Shown: piece by piece, positions 7,222-14,800 of the stretch | Layout of the letters: every line of letters starts with the position of its first letter | How positions within the stretch are numbered: position 1 is the first letter of the stretch | Assembly (NCBI GenBank): GCA_036389715.1 | Contig: DASVWH010000210.1 | Span: 1-22,417 of the forward strand | Length of the DNA stretch: 22,417 nucleotides | Direction of reading: 5' to 3' | From: DASVWH01 sp036389715 | GTDB taxonomy: Bacteria; Acidobacteriota; Blastocatellia; Pyrinomonadales; Pyrinomonadaceae | Notes under the pieces: generated by a model | Database searches by the model: none | What the model was told of the DNA's origin: nothing | The model's input: the letters and a program-made list of their open reading frames with translations, nothing else | Translations under genes and position numbers: made by a program

Positions 7222-10200
7222 AGGGGATGAGGAGAGCCGACAAGCTGCGAGACCGGAGAGGCGCAAGTCAGATTGCGCCCTTTCGCTTTCTGCCCTTCGC
7301 TTTTCGCTCCCACATTTTTCGCTCCCACATTTTTCGCTCCCGCGCTTTGCGCTCTCAGACTTTCCGCTTCCGGGCTTTTCGCCGCCACACTTTCGCGTCG
7401 GCCCGCCTCCACGGCTCGCTGAAGGTCGTTTGCCTCTCGCTCGTCGCGCTCCTGCTGCTGCTCTTTCCGGCCGCGGCGCAGAAGGAGAATGAGAACAACA
7501 ACTCGCCCGGTCAACCGGCGAGCCTGCACCGCTGGGGCGCTGTCACGCTCTTTCACGGGCTGCCGTCGGACCGCGTGCGCGCGATAGCGCAGGACGCAGA
7601 GGGACTGATGTGGTTCGGGACCGACGGCGGGCTCGCCAGGTATGACGGCAGGCGCACGCAGGCCGTCGCGGGCGAAGGGCTGGCGGGCAAAGTGCTGGCG
7701 CTCAAGCTGGACGCGGACGGCGTGCTCTGGGTCGGGACGGAAGGCGGGGCCGCGCGGCTCGTCGGCAGAGTCTTTCGCCCCGTCGCGGAAGCCGCGGGCA
7801 AGGCCATCACCGCCATCATCACGCCCGAGCGCGGGCGCGCCATCCTAGCTAGCCAGGACGGCGCGATCTTCGACTGCCGTTCGAGCGCCGACGGCTCGCT
7901 GCGCGTCGAGACCATCCCCGAGAAACCGCTGACCAGCGAAGACTTCGAGCGTCCGGGCCCGCCAAACCTGACGAGCCTCGCTTTCAAGGACGGCGTGCTC
8001 TACGTCGGGACGCGCAGCCGCGGCGTGCTCGCCATCGAGAACGCGACGGTCAGAGAGATACAGAGCCGCCCGCGCCCTTTCTTCGTCGAGGCCATCGAAA
8101 TTGACGCCCGCGGGCGGCTCTGGTACGGCGCGAAGGCCAAGGCGCAGGAGAGCGGCCTCTATCAAGCCGCGGACCCTCTGCGCCCGGCGAATGTCGGCGC
8201 TGGGCTCGGGCTGGTGACGGCGCTGCGCGCCGGGCCGCGCGACGACATCTGGGCCGGGACGGACGGCAGCGGCGCTGTCCATTACGACGACACGCGGCTC
8301 GTCGAACACTTCACCTTCGAGGGAACGGCGGGCGGGCTGCGCTCCGATCACGTCTATTCGATCTTCGTTGACCGCGAAGAGGTCGTCTGGTTCGGCACGG
8401 ACAGGGGCGTCAGCCGCTACGACCCGCACGCGCCGCGCCTTGAGACCATCTCGACCGATGCCCAGAGCAACTTCGTCCGCACGCTCTTCGAGACGACGGG
8501 CGGCCGTCTCCTCGGCGGCACTAATCGCGGGCTCTTCATCTTCGACCCGGCCGCCAACGCCTGGGTCTCGCCCTTTTCGGAGCTGGCCCAAAAGACTATC
8601 TACGCGATTGCCGAAGACGGGAAGGGGCGCGTCCTCGTCGGCTCTGCGGGCGGGCTTTACACCGGCGAGCAGCGCTTTGACGAAAGCGCCGAAGGGTTAC
8701 GCCTGACGCGCATCGAGCTGCCCGATGCCGGGCCGGAGACGACCGACAGCGTGCGCGCCGTCGCGGAGTTTCAAGGCGCAACCTACATCGCCGCTTTCGG
8801 ACGCGGCCTCGAACGCCTGGACGGACAGACGCGCACGCTCGTCTGGCCCACCAGCGCCCAATCGGATACGCACTCGCGCGAGGTCGTCAGCCTCGGCAGC
8901 GATAAGCAGGGCAGGCTCTGGATAGGCACTGCGCTGGCGGGCCTCTTTCTCTTCGACGGCAAACAGGTCGTGAGCATCCCCGCGCTCGACAAGCTCAAGG
9001 GCAGCGCCGTCTGGTCCATCTACGACGGCGGCGATGATCGTCTCTGGGTGGCGACGGCGCGCGGGCTCTACCTCTATCACGCGGGCGTCCTGAAGGAGAT
9101 CGCCGGGGGCTTCGATGCGCGCGGCGTCGTCGGCATCAAGGACGCGCAGGCGAGAGCGCCGGAGGTCTGGTGTGCGACCGCGGGCGGCGGGCTGCTCAAG
9201 ATTTTGCTCGACGAAGAGCTGGGCGCTGTTCTCTCGCGGCTCGACGCGGAGCAGGGCCTGCCCTCGCAGAGCGCCTTCGCAGTGCTGCCCGTGCGCGCAG
9301 CCGACGGCTCACAGGAGTTATTGATCGGGACCAACAGGGGTGTGGCGCGCTATGCGCCGGGGCGTGTCGCGCCGATGCTCGGAGCAACGCGCATCATGGC
9401 CGAGCGGATTCACCAGCCGGAAGAGCTGCGCGCCGGTCTCAATCTCGAATACCCGCAGGACAGCCTCGTCCTGGATGTGGCCGCCGCCAGCAGCCGCACC
9501 TTCCCCGAACAGTTTCAGTATGCCTTTCTGCTCTACGACGACGCGGGGCGCATCATCAACCGCAAGTTCTCGCATGACGCGCAGTTCACGATGGAGAACC
9601 TGCGGCCCGGCAAATATCGCGTCGTCGCCAGCGCGTTCTCGAAAGACCTGATACGTTCGAGCCCGCTCTCTTTCGAGTTCAGGGTCGCGGGCGCGCCCTT
9701 CCCCTGGACCAGCACGGCTCTCTCCGTGCTGCTGGCGCTGGCGCTCATCGCGCTCTGGTGGGGCAACCGGCAGAACCGCAGGCTGGCGCGCACGGGCTCC
9801 GTGCTTAAGGATACCAACCGGCAGCTCGCGGCCGCACGCATGCAGCTCGCCAACGAGACGGAGGCCGAGCGCCGTCGCATCGCGCGCGATCTGCACGACC
9901 AGACGCTCGCGGACCTGCGCCGCCTGCTGATGATGACGGACAGGCTGCCGCCCGGCGGCGACGGCGAGGAGCAGGAGGAATCACTCAAGCCCTCTGTCTT
10001 CCGCGCGGAGATAGAATCCATCTCGCAGGAGATTCGGCGCATCTGCGAAGACCTGAGCCCTTCCGTGCTGGAGAACGTAGGGCTCGCAGCCGCCCTCGAA
10101 TGGGCCATCGGCAACGCCGTCACGCACTCGCCGCCCGATTGCAAGTTCGAGTATGAATTCGTCGCCGACGAGAATCTGGACGAGCGACTCAATCTCTCGC

Positions 10201-10514
10201 ACGCCACGCAGATGCAGGTCTATCGCATCGCACAGGAGGCGCTCAGCAACATCTGCCGCCACGCCGCGGCCACGCGCGTTCGTCTCGGCGTAGAGGTTCC
10301 GCCCGCGGGCGACTTTGTGCTGACGATCGAAGACGACGGGCGGAGCTTTGACCCGCAGGAGCGGAAGGTCAGGAAGGGGCGCGGGCTGGCCAATATTCGC
10401 GCGCGCGCCAGCCTCATCGAGGCCGAAGTCAACTGGAGCAGCCGCGAGGGCGGAGGGACACGCTTCACCCTGCGCAAGGCCAACGCCGCAAAGGGAGCGG
10501 ACATTCAGACTTGA
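7218..10514 (+). CDS. Beta-propeller sensor histidine kinase (Reg_prop / Y_Y_Y / HisKA_3)
   Basis: Membrane sensor kinase of 1098 residues. Order: a basic leader with a pentapeptide repeat (29-59); a hydrophobic signal or anchor (about 68-88, CLSLVALLLLLFPAAAQ); two-component-regulator propeller repeats over about 100-730 (repeated W-x-G-T patterns such as LMWFGTDGGLARYD, VLWVGTEGG, VVWFGTDRGVSRYD); a Y_Y_Y-like beta-sandwich (about 735-825); a transmembrane helix (about 831-850); HisKA_3 with ERRRIARDLHDQTLADL, phospho-accepting His893; and HATPase_c with QVYRIAQEALSNICRH (N box), DDGRSF and GRGLANIRARA. The sensor part should be periplasmic and may bind a polymer or small ligand; which one is unknown. 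TTG at 7218 overlaps the regulator's stop and has GGAGG six bases upstream, indicating coupled translation. There is no fused receiver, so it is not a hybrid kinase. Confidence 0.93.
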   Translation: MKGMRRADKLRDRRGASQIAPFRFLPFAFRSHIFRSHIFRSRALRSQTFRFRAFRRHTFASARLHGSLKVVCLSLVALLLLLFPAAAQKENENNNSPGQPASLHRWGAVTLFHGLPSDRVRAIAQDAEGLMWFGTDGGLARYDGRRTQAVAGEGLAGKVLALKLDADGVLWVGTEGGAARLVGRVFRPVAEAAGKAITAIITPERGRAILASQDGAIFDCRSSADGSLRVETIPEKPLTSEDFERPGPPNLTSLAFKDGVLYVGTRSRGVLAIENATVREIQSRPRPFFVEAIEIDARGRLWYGAKAKAQESGLYQAADPLRPANVGAGLGLVTALRAGPRDDIWAGTDGSGAVHYDDTRLVEHFTFEGTAGGLRSDHVYSIFVDREEVVWFGTDRGVSRYDPHAPRLETISTDAQSNFVRTLFETTGGRLLGGTNRGLFIFDPAANAWVSPFSELAQKTIYAIAEDGKGRVLVGSAGGLYTGEQRFDESAEGLRLTRIELPDAGPETTDSVRAVAEFQGATYIAAFGRGLERLDGQTRTLVWPTSAQSDTHSREVVSLGSDKQGRLWIGTALAGLFLFDGKQVVSIPALDKLKGSAVWSIYDGGDDRLWVATARGLYLYHAGVLKEIAGGFDARGVVGIKDAQARAPEVWCATAGGGLLKILLDEELGAVLSRLDAEQGLPSQSAFAVLPVRAADGSQELLIGTNRGVARYAPGRVAPMLGATRIMAERIHQPEELRAGLNLEYPQDSLVLDVAAASSRTFPEQFQYAFLLYDDAGRIINRKFSHDAQFTMENLRPGKYRVVASAFSKDLIRSSPLSFEFRVAGAPFPWTSTALSVLLALALIALWWGNRQNRRLARTGSVLKDTNRQLAAARMQLANETEAERRRIARDLHDQTLADLRRLLMMTDRLPPGGDGEEQEESLKPSVFRAEIESISQEIRRICEDLSPSVLENVGLAAALEWAIGNAVTHSPPDCKFEYEFVADENLDERLNLSHATQMQVYRIAQEALSNICRHAAATRVRLGVEVPPAGDFVLTIEDDGRSFDPQERKVRKGRGLANIRARASLIEAEVNWSSREGGGTRFTLRKANAAKGADIQT
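7281..7390 (+). repeat. In-frame 15-base minisatellite in the kinase 5' end
   Basis: The unit TTTTCGCTCCCACAT occurs twice exactly at 7301-7315 and 7316-7330. It is followed by four diverged units in register at 7331, 7346, 7361 and 7376, and preceded by a decayed unit at 7281-7295. Because 15 is a multiple of three it encodes a pentapeptide series, FRSHI, FRSHI, FRSRA, LRSQT, FRFRA, FRRHT (residues 29-58). This gives a strongly basic leader in front of the signal segment. Confidence 0.85.
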
Positions 10515-10585
10515 GAGCGCCTGCTAAACTTCGAGAGCATCCGGCAAACTTCGAGAGCGCCTGGCAAGCTTCGAGAGCAGCGGCG
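10509..10585. repeat. Tandem 20-base repeat across the kinase stop codon
   Basis: Nearly four copies of a unit like ACTTCGAGAGCGCCTGGCAA start at 10509, 10528, 10548 and 10568. The first copy contains the kinase TGA stop (10512-10514). The array fills almost the whole gap to the convergent TPM gene at 10597. There is no hairpin-plus-T-tract terminator here. Confidence 0.8.
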
Positions 10586-10596
10586 TGCTTACTTCA

Positions 10597-11196
10597 TCAC
10601 TGCGCGGGCTGCTTGCCGTAATTGCCGAGGCGCGCGACGATGGCCTCGACGCCGCCCTCGATGCCCTCCCCGTACTTGCCCTGCTTGAAGAGCCCGTTCA
10701 TCCGCTGCTTCAGCTCATCGCTGATGTCGTCCCGGAGCGTCGTTTCCAGATTACGCGACCAGCGAATCTCCCACTTGCGGTCTTTGACGGCGACCAGCAG
10801 GATCATGCCGCCGCCCTCGTCGCCGTCGCTCCCTGACCCGAGCCGCCAGCCGCGCGCCACATCCATCGCATACTCATAGGCAGGCTTGTCGCCCGTCGTC
10901 TCAACCGTGACGACCGCCAGCGCCACCTGCGAGCCTTGCTTGAGCCTTTTGACGGTCGCTTCCAGGCGTTCTTCGGTCGTCGCGTCGATGACGTTCGCGT
11001 AATCGTTGACGAGCCCGTCGGGCGGCGGCAGCGGGCTCTGTGCTTCCATCTCTGCCGACCCGGCGTGCTCGGCCGCGGCGGAAGCGCGCGTTGCGCTGTC
11101 GGCACTCGGGCGGGCGGCCCTCTCGGCCCTGGAGCAGGAGGCGAAGACGAGGCATTGGACCGAGAGCAGTGCGACGATGCGGGCAGCTCTTTTCAT
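10597..11196 (-). CDS. TPM-domain (YgcG/TPM_phosphatase) lipoprotein
   Basis: The 199-residue product has a basic start (MKRAAR), a hydrophobic stretch and a lipobox-like FASC with Cys21, so it is probably a lipoprotein; the Phe at -3 is less usual. A low-complexity Ala/Ser linker runs to about residue 60. The TPM domain follows (about 63-195): GLVNDYANVIDATTEERLEA, ALAVVTVETTGD, WRLGSGSDGDEGGGMILLVA, and a final FKQGKYGEGIEGGVEAIVAR. TPM proteins include a plant thylakoid acid phosphatase and photosystem II repair factor and many bacterial envelope proteins of unclear role. Here the conserved glycine stretch after RKWEIR is changed (WSRNLE), and the usual C-terminal membrane or glycine-rich region is absent. 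Its ATG overlaps the VOC stop by 4 bases with GGGGAG eight bases upstream, so the two genes are translationally coupled. Confidence 0.88.
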   Translation of the reverse strand: MKRAARIVALLSVQCLVFASCSRAERAARPSADSATRASAAAEHAGSAEMEAQSPLPPPDGLVNDYANVIDATTEERLEATVKRLKQGSQVALAVVTVETTGDKPAYEYAMDVARGWRLGSGSDGDEGGGMILLVAVKDRKWEIRWSRNLETTLRDDISDELKQRMNGLFKQGKYGEGIEGGVEAIVARLGNYGKQPAQ

Positions 11197-11585
11197 CTGG
11201 CGGGCTCCCCGGCGCGCGCGCCCCTTTCCATCAACTCGATTCTATTGCCGAACGGGTCGAAGAAGGAGAACCTGCCCACTACCCCGGGAATCAGCACTTC
11301 CTCTTTGACCTTCACGTCGAGCCCGCGCAGGTACTCCCTGATCTGCTCGACGCCCTCGACCTCGAAGGCCGGATGCCGCTTCGATTTTGCGTGCGTCTCT
11401 TCGACGCCGATGTGCAGTTGGATGTCCGCCACCTCGAACCAGAGGCCGCCGCTAGGCTTGAGCGCGTCCGGCTTCTCTATCTCTTCGAGGCCGAGCACCT
11501 GCCCGTAGAATTCCCTGGCCTTCTCTTCTTCGCCGATGGGAATGCAAAGCTGCACGTGATCCAGTTTCTTGAAGTTAATCTTCAT
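11193..11585 (-). CDS. VOC-superfamily (glyoxalase/bleomycin-resistance fold) protein
   Basis: Small cytoplasmic metalloprotein of the vicinal-oxygen-chelate superfamily; the reaction cannot be assigned. The 130-residue product shows the two beta-alpha-beta-beta-beta halves: LDHVQLCIPIGEEEKAREFY with the first metal-ligand candidate His10, then LWFEVADIQLHIGVEE; and HPAFEVEGVEQIREYL, then FSFFDPFGNRIELMER with the usual terminal glutamate. The frame is open upstream to 11735, but the ATG at 11585 is preceded by GGAGG with an 8-base spacer. The alternative would also place a perfect TATAAT box inside the gene. It overlaps the TPM gene by 4 bases (ATGA). It is divergent from the alpha-macroglobulin gene across a 305-base gap. 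Confidence 0.9.
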   Translation of the reverse strand: MKINFKKLDHVQLCIPIGEEEKAREFYGQVLGLEEIEKPDALKPSGGLWFEVADIQLHIGVEETHAKSKRHPAFEVEGVEQIREYLRGLDVKVKEEVLIPGVVGRFSFFDPFGNRIELMERGARAGEPAR

Positions 11586-11642
11586 CGGTTCGACCTCCGC
11601 CAAGTTTTCAGTCTTCCCGGTGCTCGTCTTCGTCTGCGAGAG

Positions 11643-11648
11643 ATTATA
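11643..11648 (-). promoter_or_regulatory. Candidate -10 box for the VOC-TPM operon
   Basis: A perfect TATAAT on the minus strand lies about 58 bases before the VOC start codon. The best -35 at 17-base spacing (TGGATG) matches only 3 of 6 positions, so the call rests on the -10 alone. Confidence 0.35.
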
Positions 11649-11790
11649 GAGTTTTAGCGGCCCGACATCCACGCCCCGCCTTGCAGGGAGCCCGCCGCGC
11701 ATCCAATTTTTCGTATGAAAATCTGATTCTTTCAACTATGCGGCCGTCAATCCGGCGCGCGACGGTAGTAAAACCGGAGGCTTACGGCAG

Positions 11791-11854
11791 AGGTCTGTGA
11801 TTTGCATTAAGCAGAGCACGATAATCAAGAGCTACTCCCCAGGCCCGTGATTTG
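11791..11854 (+). promoter_or_regulatory. Spaced direct repeat upstream of the alpha-macroglobulin gene
   Basis: AGGTCTGTGATTTG (11791-11804) recurs as AGGCCCGTGATTTG (11841-11854), 12 of 14 identical and exactly 50 bases apart, about five helical turns. GATAAT (11820-11825) between them is a possible -10 box, without a convincing -35. The second copy ends 36 bases before the ATG. The remainder of the divergent gap 11586-11890 shows no gene. Confidence 0.35.
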
Positions 11855-11890
11855 TTTGCATCAACTCGCTAACTTCAGAGGAGATTTACG

Positions 11891-14800
11891 ATGCGACGCT
11901 TGCGCTGGGTCATGGTTCTCTGCTGTCTCTCCGTCTTGCCTTTCATCTCTCAACTCTCTTCGGCCGTCAGCATACTGCAAGTTGACGAAGCCGGGACCAG
12001 GGTCCTGCTCGAAGATGAGCGCATAGAGGTCTCGCTGCCCGTCCTGAACCCGACGGGGCGCAGCCTGCCCGTCAGTATTCGTCTGGAGATGCTGGACCCG
12101 GACGGAGGGATTCGGGCCACGGTCTTGCAGGACCAATCGCTCAAGCGCGGGAGCAATCGTCTGGTTATCCCCGTCCCGCTGCAAATCTCGGCGCAGGGCA
12201 AGGAGAACCGCGACAAGGTGCTCTGGTACAGGCTGCGCTACAGCGTGCGCCCCGCCGCGTCGGCCGATCCGGCGGGCAAGGCCGAGGGCATTATCTCTCT
12301 CTCCGAGATTACCCCGGACATCTTCCAACTGCGCATCACCTCCCCGCAATACTCTCGCCAGGGCGCACGCTATCCGGCGCAGGTTCGCGCGCTGCATCCC
12401 ATCACGCTGCGGGCCGTTAAAGGCGTCCAGGTCGAGGGCGAGTGCAGGTTCGAGGACGGCACGAGGGATGTCTCGCTCAAGGCGTCGGGCGTGACGGACG
12501 AAGAGGGCTACGCCCTGCTTGAGTTCAATCTTCCACCGAAGGTCAGGGACGACGCCCTGGACTTGAAGGTCACGGCACATCACGGGCAACTGGTCGAAGA
12601 AGCGGAGTCGGAAATCAGGCTCGACGCTCAGGCGCGAATCCTCATCAGCACGGACAAGCCTCTTTACCAGCCCGGACAGGTGCTGCACCTGCGCACGCTG
12701 ATGTTCGATGCTTCGCGGCACGCGCTGGCCGACACCGAAAGCTCGCTCAACATCAGGGGGCCGGACGGCCAGGTCGTCTTTCGCGCCGCGCTGAAGACCT
12801 CGCGCTTCGGCATCGCGGGCGCTGACTGGCCCATTCCCGATAACACGCGGCTCGGCGATTACACGATCAGGGTCGAGCACGAAGAGGAGAGCGGCGAAGA
12901 CAGCGAGGCGTATGCGACGGTCAAGATTAGCCGCTACGAGCTGCCGAATTTCAGCGTCAAGGTCAAGCCGGACCTGCCCTACTACCTGCCCGGACAGAAT
13001 GCCGAGGTCGAGGTCAGGGGCGACTATCTCTTCGGCCAGCCCGTCCGGCGCGGGCACGTCCGCGTGGTCCGCGAGCGCGAGCGCAGCTGGAATTACCGCG
13101 AGCAGAAATGGGATGTCAAAGAGGAGGAGAAGTACGAGGGCGAGACGGACGAGGGCGGGCGTTTCGTCGCGCACATCAACTTGCAGGCCCGGCACGCGGA
13201 GCTGTCCAGGGAAGACTATTCGCGCTATGAGGACCTCTCCTACGCCGCTTACTTCACGGACCCGACGACCAACCGCACGGAGCAGCGCCGCTTCGACCTG
13301 CGCCTGACAAAGAGCGCCATCCATGTCTACGTGACCGAGACGCCGCAGACAGCGGGCTTCCCCCTGCAATTTTACCTTTCGACCTCCTACGCCGACGGCG
13401 CTCCGGCCGAGTGCGAAGTCGCCATCAGCGACGCTTCACCGGAGGCGGGCGCGGCTCACGGCCAGACGCTCAAGGCCGTCAGGACCAATCGTTACGGCGT
13501 CGCCAAAGTGAGCGGGCTCTTGCTGCCGCGACACGGGGAGAAACAGGAGGGAGTGACGCTCGCCCTCCTGGCGCGTGATGATAAGGGCGCGACCGGGCGG
13601 CAGACGAATGATTTCCATTACAGCGCCGAGCCCGTGATTCGTCTCGAAACGGACAAAACAATCTACCGGCGCGGCGAGTCCATCAAAGCGGAGCTGACGG
13701 CGAGCGAGCCGCGGATGAAAGTCATCCTCGACGTTTGGGCGGCGGGGAATCTTCGCTTCTCCAAAACGGTTGCATTGCAGGACGGCCGCGCCTCTCTGGT
13801 CCTGCCCTACGACGCGGCCTTCCGCGACGACGTGACCATCCAAGCATATTCCTACCTCAACCATGCTCCCGAATCCCGATACGAGCCGGAGTTCACAGCG
13901 ACCTCGCGCAACGTGCTCTACCCGCAGGAGCGTGACCTGAAGCTGGACGTGGAGCTTGACAGGGCATCTTACCGGCCCGGCGATGAGACGCTGGCGAAAT
14001 TCAGCGTGCGCGGCCCCGACGGACGGCAGGTCGAAAGCGCACTCGGCGTCGTCGTCTTCGACAAGGCGGTCGAGGAACGCGCGCGGACCGATGGGGAGTT
14101 CAGTGGGGGCTACGGCTTCTATGGCGCATACAGGCGTCTGGGCGGCTACACGGCCGAGCTTTCGGGGTTGAGCCTCGGAGACCTCTACGCGTTGGACCTC
14201 TCGAAGCCTCTCCCCGAAGGGGTGGAGCTTGCCGCCGAGGTCATGATGCGCGCCGGGGAGGGCTACACGCCCAACGTCTTCAGCAGTCACGGCTACTCGT
14301 TGGACCAGCGCAGAATCTTCGCCAGGTTGATCGCGGCGCAGGTCAAGCCGCTGGGCGATGCGCTCGCCGCGCATTATCTGAAGAGCACCGAATACCCGCG
14401 CGATGAGGCGGGCCTGCGCGCGATGCTGGCCGGAGCGGGGCTGGACTTCGACGCGCAGAGAGACCCCTGGATGATGCCCTTCCGTCCGGCCTTCTCGATC
14501 GAGCGCGAGATGGACGTGCTCGAAATCTCAAGCGCGGGCGCGGATAAACGCTTCGATACGCCGGACGACTTCGTCGCCACGCGGATGTCCTGGCCCTATT
14601 TTGCGCCCGTCGGGCTGAAGCTCAATCTCGCGGCCGAGCAGTATCACGCGCGCACCGGCGGCAGTATCCGCGACGCCGCGACGCTCGACGCCGAGCTCAA
14701 GCGCGGCGGCACGGACTTTCATTCGCTGCGCGACCGTTGGGGCAGGCCCTACAGGCCGGAGTTCGGGATTGACAGGACCAATTTCACCATCATCGTCAGG

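Noticed and set aside
7218..10514. Hybrid kinase with fused receiver
   Set aside because: The protein ends after the HATPase domain; the receiver is in the separate upstream gene.
11586..11735. N-terminal extension of the VOC protein to 11735
   Set aside because: It contains a perfect TATAAT box and has no fold similarity, while the ATG at 11585 has a good GGAGG.
11861..13369. 502-codon antisense reading frame opposite the A2M gene
   Set aside because: It is a shadow of GC-rich codons; the translation shows no domain and the opposite strand is a clear A2M.
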